Of a DNA stretch of 9,476 nucleotides, positions 1 to 5,985 are shown in pieces. The notes beneath the pieces were generated by a model, which searched no databases, was not told where the DNA came from, and saw only the letters and a list, made by a program, of their open reading frames with translations. Where the stretch lies: positions 1 to 9,476 of the forward strand of contig JAJFMO010000083.1 of assembly GCA_020697475.1 (NCBI GenBank). Reading direction: 5' to 3'. This DNA is from Paenibacillaceae bacterium. Lineage in GTDB: Bacteria > Bacillota > Bacilli > Paenibacillales > NBRC-103111. Positions within the stretch are counted from its first letter, which is position 1; every line of letters begins with the position of its first letter. The position numbers and the translations under genes were made by a program.

Positions 1-815
1 AGCGGGTGTTCGAAATCATCGACACGCCGTCGGAGTACGACGAGGAACGCGCCGCCCGTCCGCTCGAGCAAGTGGCCGGCGAGGTACGCTTCGACAACGT
101 CTCTTTCTCCTACCGGTCGGGGGTGGATGTACTGAAGCACATCTCATTTACCGCCAAGCCGGGCGAGATGATCGCACTCGTCGGGCCTACGGGTGCGGGG
201 AAGACGACCGTCGTCAACTTGCTTACCCGGTTTCACGAAATCGGCGAGGGCGCCATCACAATCGACGGAGTCGACATACGCGAACTGGACAAGAACAGCT
301 TGCGCCGCAAGCTGGGCATCGTTCTGCAAGACGCGTATCTGTTCTCCGAATCGATTCGCGAGAACATTCGCTATGGACGATTAGATGCGTCGGACGAAGA
401 AGTGGCGGAAGCGGCCAAGTTGGCGAATGCAGACGGATTTATTTGTAAAATGGAGCAAGGCTACGACACGCTGTTATCCGCCGAAGGCGGCAACTTGAGC
501 CAAGGGCAGCGGCAACTGCTGACGATCGCGCGGGCGATCCTCGCCGATCCGGCAATTCTCGTGCTCGACGAAGCGACCAGCAGCGTTGACACGCGGACGG
601 AGTTGCACATCCAAGAAGCAATGCGCAAGCTGATGAAGGGACGCACGAGCTTCGTCATTGCCCACCGGCTTAGCACGATCCGCGAAGCGGATCAAATTCT
701 TGTCATCGACGGCGGCCAAATCATCGAACGAGGTACGCATGAGCAGTTGCTGCAGCAACGCGGCTTTTACGCACGGTTGTACGAGAGCCAGTTTGTTCGC
801 AGTCAAGCTCAATAA
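1..815 (+). CDS. ABC exporter ATP-binding domain (C-terminal part, 5' truncated by window edge)
   Basis: This is the nucleotide-binding domain of an ABC exporter, which hydrolyses ATP on the cytoplasmic side to drive export of an unknown substrate. The frame is open from base 3 and reads R-V-F-E-I-I-D, the usual linker between a fused transmembrane domain and the ATPase, so the GTG at 6 is an internal Val and the gene begins outside the window. Counting that Val as residue 1, I see Walker A GPTGAGKT (60-67), Q-loop Gln109, signature LSQGQ (164-168), Walker B ILVLDE with catalytic Glu189, D-loop SSVD (192-195) and switch His220. All catalytic motifs are intact, so this half-site should be active. 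The layout fits one half of a homodimeric or heterodimeric multidrug/lipid-type exporter (YfiC/YknV/BmrA-like). The membrane domain and any partner are out of view, so the substrate cannot be stated. No terminator follows. Confidence 0.93.
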   Translation, partial: RVFEIIDTPSEYDEERAARPLEQVAGEVRFDNVSFSYRSGVDVLKHISFTAKPGEMIALVGPTGAGKTTVVNLLTRFHEIGEGAITIDGVDIRELDKNSLRRKLGIVLQDAYLFSESIRENIRYGRLDASDEEVAEAAKLANADGFICKMEQGYDTLLSAEGGNLSQGQRQLLTIARAILADPAILVLDEATSSVDTRTELHIQEAMRKLMKGRTSFVIAHRLSTIREADQILVIDGGQIIERGTHEQLLQQRGFYARLYESQFVRSQAQ

Positions 816-865
816 TTTCATTTTCACACGTTAAGATTTATGATATCGTTGGTTTCATACACTAG

Positions 866-872
866 AAGGAGG
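866..872 (+). promoter_or_regulatory. Ribosome binding site fixing the Nudix gene start
   Basis: A perfect AAGGAGG lies 9 bases before the ATG at 882. It rules out the in-frame upstream ATG at 840, which would put this site inside the coding region and has no such sequence before it. Confidence 0.85.
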
Positions 873-881
873 ACTTCATTC

Positions 882-1448
882 ATGGCGATCGATTATTGCA
901 TGTCTTGTGGAGCAAGCTTGGAAACGAGAGAAATCGGGGGGACGGACCGGAGGGCGTGCACGAAGTGCGACTTTGTCCATTGGGGCAGTTATAGCATCGG
1001 CGTCGGCGCGCTTGTCGTGAAAGACGGCAAAGTACTGCTGGTGCGCAGGGCGCAAGATCCCGGCAAAGGCAACTGGACCAATCCCGGCGGGTATATTGAG
1101 CAGATGGAGCTGATCGGGGAGACGATCGTGCGCGAGGTGCTGGAGGAGACCGGAGTGACGGCGCGGGTCAAAGGCGTTGTGGCCGTACGGGATCAGCCGA
1201 GGGCGATTCATAATGTATATATCGCGTTTGCGATGGAATATGTTGACGGCACACCGAAGCCGGACGGATTCGAGGTGGACGAGGCCGGATTTTACAGCTT
1301 GGAAGAGATGAAGGAATTGAAGGTCGCATCCTTCACTCAATGGCTCGTCGATATCGCGTTGAACGGGAAGCTGAATGAAGCGTTGGCGGAAGACACGGAT
1401 CCGATCGTTCCGCTGAACGGACTCGGACTGTATAAGGTAGGGAAGTAA
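882..1448 (+). CDS. Zinc-ribbon Nudix hydrolase
   Basis: The 188-residue product belongs to the Nudix hydrolases, cytoplasmic Mg-dependent enzymes that cleave nucleoside diphosphates linked to another group. The N-terminus has two CxxC pairs (Cys6/Cys9 and Cys26/Cys29), forming a zinc ribbon like those of NADH pyrophosphatase and YjhB-type Nudix proteins. The Nudix box is complete: Gly70, five residues, Glu76, seven residues, then REVLEETGV (84-92). The strand before it reads NWTNPGG where many relatives have a LPGG-type sequence. The start at 882 is chosen for its ribosome binding site. The metallophosphoesterase gene follows after 5 bases, so the two are probably co-transcribed and translationally coupled. 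The substrate cannot be read from sequence; NAD(H)-like, ADP-ribose or other nucleotide derivatives are all possible. Confidence 0.9.
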   Translation: MAIDYCMSCGASLETREIGGTDRRACTKCDFVHWGSYSIGVGALVVKDGKVLLVRRAQDPGKGNWTNPGGYIEQMELIGETIVREVLEETGVTARVKGVVAVRDQPRAIHNVYIAFAMEYVDGTPKPDGFEVDEAGFYSLEEMKELKVASFTQWLVDIALNGKLNEALAEDTDPIVPLNGLGLYKVGK

Positions 1449-1453
1449 ATAGG

Positions 1454-2278
1454 ATGAAAATTGTCGTACTCAGTGACTTGCACTTTATTTCTCAGAACGA
1501 TCCGCGGAAAAAAATGATCGAAAACCGAAAGTTTCTCCGCGACGGCTGGGGCTCGTTCCGTATGCTGGCGGGGAAAATTCGCGACGAGGCGCCGGATTTG
1601 GTCGTTAGCACGGGTGACCTTGTGGACTGGTACAGCAACGAAAATCGCGAGTTTGCCTTGGAAATGCTGTCCGAGATGAGAACGCCTTGGGTGGCGACGC
1701 CGGGCAACCACGACTATTCTACATACACGTGGGACGAGGCGCAAGGTAAGGACATCCCGGTCAAAGGCGGCTCGTTCGAACCGACGGCGGACCCGTTATG
1801 GAAAGCGGCCGGGGTCGATTTCAGCAACCGGGTCATTGACGCCGACGGAGCAAAGCTCATTCTCGTCCACAGTGCGTTCAGCGGGGTGGCGGCAGGTACC
1901 GGAGAGTGGATGAATTCGGTGACGGCGGGCTGCGATTTTGGCGGATCCGGCGGCGAAACGCCGATCTTGTTCACCCATGTGCCGATCAACACGAAGCCGG
2001 TGTGGGATTATATACTCGGCGAAGAACCGGACCGGGACATGGACAAATACATTATGAGTAAATCGCCGGAGTTGTTCGATCAGAGCATTCGCGGGAAAAT
2101 ACCGCAAGTGTACACAGGCCATTTGCATTTTCCCGGAGAAGTGGAAGCGTTCGGAACGCATATGCATATGCAAGGGCTTAGCGTCGTGATGGTCGGTCGA
2201 AGCAAGCCGGGGATGGGCAAGGCCGCCGTATTTGATACCCGACGGGTCGGCGAAGTGCGCACGCTCTCGATCGGCTGA
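1454..2278 (+). CDS. Calcineurin-like metallophosphoesterase
   Basis: The 274-residue protein is a dinuclear-metal phosphoesterase, probably cytoplasmic because no signal peptide is visible. The five family motifs appear in order: DLH (8-10), GD (54-55), GNHD (84-87), a lone metal-binding His175 in FTHVP, and GHLH (222-225). This matches the 3',5'-cyclic-nucleotide phosphodiesterase (CpdA/Icc-like) branch of the fold, though the substrate is not proven and could be another phosphodiester or monoester. The ATG at 1454 lies 8 bases after GGGAAG (1440-1445), which overlaps the end of the Nudix gene and supports coupled translation. The pairing with a Nudix hydrolase suggests nucleotide clean-up or signalling-nucleotide turnover, which is inference. 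Confidence 0.88.
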   Translation: MKIVVLSDLHFISQNDPRKKMIENRKFLRDGWGSFRMLAGKIRDEAPDLVVSTGDLVDWYSNENREFALEMLSEMRTPWVATPGNHDYSTYTWDEAQGKDIPVKGGSFEPTADPLWKAAGVDFSNRVIDADGAKLILVHSAFSGVAAGTGEWMNSVTAGCDFGGSGGETPILFTHVPINTKPVWDYILGEEPDRDMDKYIMSKSPELFDQSIRGKIPQVYTGHLHFPGEVEAFGTHMHMQGLSVVMVGRSKPGMGKAAVFDTRRVGEVRTLSIG

Positions 2279-2301
2279 CCCTTGACAAATCCGTGACGGC
2301 G

Positions 2302-2330
2302 TTGTAAGTCGGGGGCATTTTGTCTATGAT
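2302..2330 (+). promoter_or_regulatory. Sigma-A-like promoter for the ccdA operon
   Basis: TTGTAA (2302-2307) and TATGAT (2325-2330) are separated by 17 bases, matching the vegetative consensus at 4 of 6 and 5 of 6 positions. Transcription would start near 2337, shortly before ccdA. A perfect TTGACA at 2282-2287 is too far upstream to pair with this -10. Confidence 0.6.
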
Positions 2331-2363
2331 GGAGGTAAGACGTAAGTTCGTTAGGATGATGTT

Positions 2364-3083
2364 GTGATGGATAATGTAACTCTCATCGTCGCCTTCACCG
2401 CAGGCGTATTGTCGTTCCTCTCCCCGTGCATCTTTCCGCTGATTCCGGCCTATGTGGCGCATCTGACGGGGTCGCTCGTTAAGGATAACCGGGTCGATGT
2501 GGAGAAAAAGCTGCTGATTGCGCGCTCGCTCAGCTTTATTCTCGGCTTCAGCATCATCTTCGTCGTGCTCGGCGCGTCGGCCAGCCTGATCGGCCAGCTG
2601 TTCGCCGAGTACCGCGGGGCGGTCATGAAGATCAGCGGCCTGCTGATCGTGATCTTCGGGTTGCAGATGGCGCGGGTGCTGAATTTCCGCCTGCTGATGA
2701 AAGAAGTGAAATGGCAGGTGAAGCCGGGCGGGAACAAAGGCTTTGTGAGCTCGCTTCTGCTTGGCCTTGCTTTCGGCACGGGTTGGACTCCTTGCGTCGG
2801 CATCGCTTTGTCCTCGATATTGCTGCTTGCCGGTTCATCGGACACCATGCTGAGCGGAATGGTCATGCTGTTTATGTACGCGATCGGCCTTGGGGTTCCT
2901 TTTCTGATCATCTCGCTGCTCATTACGACTTCCCTGAACGCCGTTAAGCGGATGAACCGGTTCGTCCCTACGCTGTCTCTTGTCAACGGTTGGATTTTGA
3001 CGGTGATGGGTATACTGCTGTTCACGGGTCAGCTGCAAAAAATCAGCAGTTATTTGGCCCAGTTTACGACGTTTTCATTTTAG
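2364..3083 (+). CDS. ccdA: Cytochrome c biogenesis / thiol-disulfide transporter CcdA
   Basis: CcdA is an integral membrane protein that takes electrons from cytoplasmic thioredoxin and passes them across the membrane to extracytoplasmic thioredoxin-like proteins. The 239-residue length agrees with the short DsbD-membrane-domain form. The protein is almost entirely hydrophobic, with about six membrane segments. The two redox cysteines are in place: Cys22 in LSPCIFP at the end of helix 1 and Cys144 in TGWTPCVG, each next to the family's conserved prolines. The start is GTG at 2364 or ATG at 2367; AGGA at 2353-2356 serves either and I cannot choose firmly. The ResA-like gene begins 13 bases after the stop, so the redox partner is encoded in the same operon. 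Its job could be cytochrome c maturation, spore-coat or cortex redox, or general thiol reduction. Confidence 0.93.
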   Translation: MMDNVTLIVAFTAGVLSFLSPCIFPLIPAYVAHLTGSLVKDNRVDVEKKLLIARSLSFILGFSIIFVVLGASASLIGQLFAEYRGAVMKISGLLIVIFGLQMARVLNFRLLMKEVKWQVKPGGNKGFVSSLLLGLAFGTGWTPCVGIALSSILLLAGSSDTMLSGMVMLFMYAIGLGVPFLIISLLITTSLNAVKRMNRFVPTLSLVNGWILTVMGILLFTGQLQKISSYLAQFTTFSF

Positions 3084-3096
3084 GTGGACTGGGGGC

Positions 3097-3666
3097 TTGA
3101 GCATGCGCAACATAGTCGTCGTCATAATCTTGTTGTTTTTGGTCGTGTGGGGCGTGCTGGATTATCAGGAGAAAGGGCAGACAGCGGGCATTTCCAAGGA
3201 AGATCAAGCGATGGTCGCTCAAAATAAAGGGAAAGTCGGCGTTCAGGTCGGCAATACGGCGGCGGATTTTGCGTTGAAGAAACCGGACGGGCAAACGGTG
3301 AAGCTGTCGGATTATGCCGGCAAGAAGGTGATCGTCAATTTCTGGGCGTCGTGGTGCCCGCCATGCCGTGAGGAGACGCCGGCTTTGGTGAAGTTTTACA
3401 AAGATTATGAGAATCAGAATGTCGTTCTGTTAGGCGTTAACTTGACGAATACGGAGAAGGAGCCGGACGATGGAATCCTTTTTGCCAAGCAGAATAACGT
3501 TACCTACCCCATCCTGCTCGACTCCGACGGCAAAGCGGCCGATCTGTACGCGCTGGTCGGTTATCCGACGACCGTCGTCATTGACAGCCACGGTGAGATC
3601 CGTTACAAATTTATCGGCGGCGTCAGCTACGATTCGTTGAAGAGAACGATCGCCCAGATCGATTGA
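3097..3666 (+). CDS. Membrane-anchored TlpA/ResA-family thiol-disulfide oxidoreductase
   Basis: The 189-residue protein has an uncleaved N-terminal membrane anchor (about residues 4-20) and an extracytoplasmic thioredoxin fold. The active site is WCPPC (86-90), where B. subtilis ResA has CEPC. Glu93, three residues after the second Cys, matches the functional Glu80 of ResA by eye, and the cis-proline is Pro157 in GYPTT. The family keeps target cysteines reduced outside the membrane, for example apocytochrome c. CcdA, encoded just upstream, would be its electron donor. AGGTGG (3082-3087) lies 9 bases before the TTG at 3097; the ATG at 3103 (two codons later, after GGGGG) is a real alternative. 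The exact substrate, ResA-like or StoA-like, cannot be decided here, so no symbol is given. No clear terminator follows. Confidence 0.88.
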   Translation: MSMRNIVVVIILLFLVVWGVLDYQEKGQTAGISKEDQAMVAQNKGKVGVQVGNTAADFALKKPDGQTVKLSDYAGKKVIVNFWASWCPPCREETPALVKFYKDYENQNVVLLGVNLTNTEKEPDDGILFAKQNNVTYPILLDSDGKAADLYALVGYPTTVVIDSHGEIRYKFIGGVSYDSLKRTIAQID

Positions 3667-3714
3667 ATATACGTGTGGAAAATATTTGCTAATCATAACA
3701 AACGCCAATAATGC

Positions 3715-3743
3715 TTCCCCTCCCGGGCGCTATGCGGTATACT
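3715..3743 (+). promoter_or_regulatory. Possible promoter of the tautomerase gene
   Basis: A good -10 element, TATACT (3738-3743), lies about 50 bases before the tautomerase start. The -35 hexamer at 17-base spacing, TTCCCC, is poor (3 of 6), so the gene could also be reached by read-through from the ccdA operon. Confidence 0.35.
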
Positions 3744-3791
3744 GTGGCTTATAGAGAGCAAGGGAAACAGAGCTTGGGAGGAGAGCGCAAC

Positions 3792-3995
3792 ATGCCGTAC
3801 GTGAATATTCGCATTACCCGTGGCGCGACGAGCGATCAGAAAGAAACGATCATCCGTGGCGTCACACAACTTTTGGTCGATGTACTGGATAAGAATCCGG
3901 CGACGACCGTCGTCGTCATCGACGAAGTCGACACGGACAACTGGGGAATCGGCGGGGAAACGGTGACCAAGAGGCAGCAACAGGCGACGGTTTAA
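3792..3995 (+). CDS. 4-oxalocrotonate tautomerase family protein
   Basis: The 67-residue product is a small tautomerase-superfamily subunit, normally assembling as a hexamer whose N-terminal proline, exposed after Met removal, acts as the catalytic base. The sequence begins M-P-Y-V-N-I and ends with the family's NWGIGGE turn, in which Trp replaces Phe50 of 4-oxalocrotonate tautomerase. Counting Pro as residue 1, Arg11 of the classical enzyme is Ala here and Arg39 aligns with Val or Thr, so the canonical substrate-carboxylate contacts are missing; Arg9 may compensate. The natural substrate is therefore unknown. The start at 3792 follows GGGAGGAG (3776-3783); an upstream in-frame ATG at 3711 would lie before the promoter and has no ribosome binding site. 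The gene stands alone and ends at a hairpin terminator. Confidence 0.88.
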   Translation: MPYVNIRITRGATSDQKETIIRGVTQLLVDVLDKNPATTVVVIDEVDTDNWGIGGETVTKRQQQATV

Positions 3996-4021
3996 TCGGC
4001 CTGATCGACGTAGTTTTCACG

Positions 4022-4063
4022 GGCTCTTCTTTCGCCATAGAAGGAAGAGCCTTCGTTCATCTT
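4022..4063 (+). terminator. Hairpin terminator after the tautomerase gene
   Basis: GGCTCTTCTTTC (4022-4033) pairs with GAAGGAAGAGCC (4040-4051) in a 12-bp stem with one G-T wobble and a 6-base loop. The tail is T-rich but interrupted (TTCGTTCATCTT), so termination may be partial. Confidence 0.7.
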
Positions 4064-4188
4064 ATGGCGAATCTGCATATACATACCGTGCAATTATTGC
4101 AAGAAAGTTTGTCATCCGGCAATAAAGGAGTAGCGCTTGACGGTGAATTCAGTTACCCTTGAATAAGCAGCTTGGACCAATATGAGTC

Positions 4189-4194
4189 AAGGAG
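4189..4194 (+). promoter_or_regulatory. Ribosome binding site fixing the uxaE-like start
   Basis: AAGGAG lies 8 bases before the ATG at 4203. It falls inside the reading frame that would begin at the upstream ATG (4182), so 4203 is the better start. The 207 bases between the tautomerase stop and this start hold the terminator at 4022-4063 and no convincing promoter; TTGCAA (4097-4102) with AATAAA (4121-4126) and TTGACG (4137-4142) are weak candidates. Confidence 0.8.
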
Positions 4195-4202
4195 TGTGTG
4201 CA

Positions 4203-5699
4203 ATGAGCCAATATACAGCAGTCATTGAGGCAATGAAATCAGGCAACGCAGAAGGCGCTGGAGTGCCCGGTATTATAGTGTATCCCCGATCGTTCACCCG
4301 CAAGGATGGGGTTTCGTTGATGATGGTCAGGGAAGACCTGAATAAGAAAATTATTGCGTACGGCAGCGGGGCGCTGATGGACGAGCTGTCCGGCGAGGAA
4401 TTGCCTGAGGGTGGGAAGATTTGCGGAGTGACCCACACCAACCGGTTGGTGCTCAATCGCCACTTCCCGTATACGGCTCCGCGCGCGTTCGGCACCCAGG
4501 TCGCTACGCTCGGGCTCGGCGACCGGCTCGGACTAGCTTCTCCGGGGCATATCCAAACTGTGCTCGGACGCGATGTCATGCCGATTCTCGCCCAGCAAAG
4601 CATTCGCGAGCTGAACTTGACGGGCCGCGATTACAAGGAAGTGCTGGATGCGGCATGTTATGCGGCGTTCCAGGAAGGCTACACCGGCGGCTTCGGCGCG
4701 GACGGCGACCACCTAAAGGTCGAGAGCGACATTCGCATGTCGCTGGAACTCGGATTTACGATGTTGACGCTCGACTGCTCAGAGAAGATCGATAACACGA
4801 TCGATGGATTGAGCGATGCTGAAGTGTCGGCCAAGTACGCAGCGTTGCCGGCGGATGTCCGTGGACATTACGAAGGCCGCTATCTTGGGAAAAGCTTCCA
4901 GGTTGGGCAATTCACCGTCTCCTTCAACCAAGCCGATGTGATGAGAAATGCGCTGATCTACGGAGAAGCGATCCAATTTATGAAACATGTGTATCGGACG
5001 TACATCGTGACCGCTGATCGGGAGATCGATTTCGAAATATCGATCGATGAAACACTAAGCATAACCGCGCCGGCGTCTCACTATTTGGTGGCGAACGAGC
5101 TGTACAGTGACGGGATGACCATTTATAGCATGGCGCCGCGGTTCTGCGGCGAATTCCAGAAGGGCATCGACTACATCGGCGACATCGCCCAGTTCGAGCG
5201 AGAGCTGGCGGTGCACGCCGCGATTGCCGATCATTTCGGCTATAAGCTCAGCATTCATTCGGGAAGCGACAAGTTCAGCGTGTTCCCGATCATCGCCGAG
5301 CATACGAAGGGGCGCTTCCATGTGAAGACGGCGGGCACCAACTGGCTGGAAGCCGTTCGCGCCGTGGCGCGGGTGAACCCCAGCTTGTACCGGCGGATGC
5401 ATGCGTACGCGGTGGAGCATTTCCACGAGGCGCTAGCGTATTATCATGTGAAGGCGGATTTGAAGAAGGTGAAGCCGCTTGATCAAGTGTCGGACGAGCG
5501 GTTGCCGGAGTATATGGACGATGAAGATGCGCGGCAGTTGATTCACATCACATACGGGATATTGCTGCAAGCGAAGGATGCTCAAGGACGGAGTTTGTTC
5601 AAGGACGAGTTTTACCGCACGTTGATCGAGCAAGAAGATGCTTACGAGAACGCCTTGAAGGCGCATATCGGACGGCACCTCGATTTGCTGGGCAAGTAA
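4203..5699 (+). CDS. uxaE: Tagaturonate epimerase family protein (UxaE-like)
   Basis: The 498-residue protein resembles UxaE, the D-tagaturonate/D-fructuronate epimerase first described in Thermotoga maritima, which links galacturonate and glucuronate catabolism by inverting C3. I recognise it from its overall length and characteristic blocks: GLGDRLGLASPGH (104-116), GADGDHLK (165-172), HSGSDKFS (352-359) and TAGTNWLEA (376-384). The fold is TIM-barrel-like and metal-dependent in characterised members; the His and acidic residues in these blocks are likely ligands, which is inference. No signal peptide is seen, so it should be cytoplasmic. Some relatives act on D-fructose/D-tagatose, so the exact substrate is open. 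The gene appears monocistronic: a terminator lies upstream and a strong one 24 bases downstream. No other hexuronate gene is in view, apart from the convergent oxidoreductase/LarA operon. Confidence 0.75.
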   Translation: MSQYTAVIEAMKSGNAEGAGVPGIIVYPRSFTRKDGVSLMMVREDLNKKIIAYGSGALMDELSGEELPEGGKICGVTHTNRLVLNRHFPYTAPRAFGTQVATLGLGDRLGLASPGHIQTVLGRDVMPILAQQSIRELNLTGRDYKEVLDAACYAAFQEGYTGGFGADGDHLKVESDIRMSLELGFTMLTLDCSEKIDNTIDGLSDAEVSAKYAALPADVRGHYEGRYLGKSFQVGQFTVSFNQADVMRNALIYGEAIQFMKHVYRTYIVTADREIDFEISIDETLSITAPASHYLVANELYSDGMTIYSMAPRFCGEFQKGIDYIGDIAQFERELAVHAAIADHFGYKLSIHSGSDKFSVFPIIAEHTKGRFHVKTAGTNWLEAVRAVARVNPSLYRRMHAYAVEHFHEALAYYHVKADLKKVKPLDQVSDERLPEYMDDEDARQLIHITYGILLQAKDAQGRSLFKDEFYRTLIEQEDAYENALKAHIGRHLDLLGK

Positions 5700-5722
5700 C
5701 AGGGTGAGTTGCACAAGAGAAG

Positions 5723-5761
5723 GCCGCAAGTCCCGGTAATGGGCGCTTGCGGCTTTTTTTT
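5723..5761 (+). terminator. Strong intrinsic terminator after uxaE
   Basis: GCCGCAAG (5723-5730) pairs perfectly with CTTGCGGC (5746-5753), with an inner CCC/GGG pairing in the loop, followed by eight T residues (5754-5761). It is a textbook Rho-independent terminator for the + strand. Confidence 0.92.
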
Positions 5762-5770
5762 ACGGTTGCA

Positions 5771-5802
5771 GACGGGAATTCCTGCATTTGTGCAGTTTTT
5801 TT
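5771..5802 (+). repeat. TGCA palindromic repeat, copy 1
   Basis: GACGGGAATTCCTGCA (5771-5786) starts the copy. CTGCA (5782-5786) pairs with TGCAG (5791-5795) across a TTTG loop, and seven T residues follow (5796-5802), giving a terminator-like short hairpin. The first 16 bases match copy 3 at 5935-5950 in 15 positions. Confidence 0.75.
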
Positions 5803-5826
5803 GGGGGGAAAGAGCCCAGTATGCAG

Positions 5827-5853
5827 AAAAGCCTGCAAAAGTGCAGGCTTTTT
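5827..5853. terminator. Bidirectional terminator-like hairpin (inverted repeat copy)
   Basis: AAAAGCCTGCA (5827-5837) pairs with TGCAGGCTTTT (5842-5852) around an AAAG loop, an 11-bp stem flanked by A on the left and T on the right. It can therefore end transcription arriving from either convergent side. Its reverse complement shares CCTGCACTTTTGCAGGC exactly with the copy at 5945-5961. Confidence 0.75.
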
Positions 5854-5859
5854 GTCATA

Positions 5860-5878
5860 TTCCCCTCGTTAAGGGGAA
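5860..5878. repeat. Small CCCCT/AGGGG hairpin
   Basis: TTCCCCT (5860-5866) pairs with AGGGGAA (5872-5878) around a 5-base loop. It lies directly after the bidirectional hairpin. No function is evident. Confidence 0.5.
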
Positions 5879-5887
5879 AAGCGAGCT

Positions 5888-5915
5888 GGAATTCCTGCAG
5901 ATTTGCATCTTTTTT
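5888..5915 (+). repeat. TGCA palindromic repeat, copy 2
   Basis: GGAATTCCTGCA (5888-5899) is identical to bases 5775-5786 of copy 1. TGCA at 5896-5899 and 5904-5907 frame a four-base loop, and six T residues follow (5910-5915). The stem is degenerate compared with the other copies. Confidence 0.65.
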
Positions 5916-5934
5916 CTAAAAACACGGGTGAATG

Positions 5935-5967
5935 GACGGAAATTCCTGCACTTTTGCAGGCATTTCC
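5935..5967 (+). repeat. TGCA palindromic repeat, copy 3 (longest stem)
   Basis: GACGGAAATTCCTGCA (5935-5950) begins the copy. GGAAAT (5938-5943) and CCTGCA (5945-5950) pair with TGCAGG (5955-5960) and ATTTCC (5962-5967), making a 12-pair stem with one T/C mismatch and a CTTT loop. It sits 18 bases beyond the stop of the convergent LarA-like gene but lacks a U-tract on that strand. Confidence 0.75.
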
Positions 5968-5985
5968 CCCAGCCCGAGTAGTCCG

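Noticed and set aside
474..827. 117-codon minus-strand frame opposite the ABC ATPase gene
   Set aside because: It lies antisense to conserved Walker B and signature motifs and has no supporting signals.
839..844. TATGAT as a promoter for the Nudix gene
   Set aside because: No acceptable -35 lies at 16-18 bases upstream; kept out for lack of support, although the Nudix gene may need its own promoter.
2282..2287. Perfect TTGACA -35 sequence just after the metallophosphoesterase gene
   Set aside because: The good -10 TATGAT is 37 bases away, and no -10-like hexamer lies 16-18 bases downstream; TTGTAA at 2302 pairs better.
3711..3791. Upstream extension of the tautomerase reading frame
   Set aside because: It would bury the catalytic N-terminal proline inside the protein and lacks a ribosome binding site; the start at 3792 follows GGGAGGAG.
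5771..5967. CRISPR-like array
   Set aside because: Only three direct copies plus one inverted copy, spaced irregularly, each internally palindromic; no uniform spacers and no cas genes.
5709..5981. 90-codon open frame on the + strand
   Set aside because: It runs through a strong terminator and the palindromic repeats, and has no ribosome binding site or recognisable protein pattern.
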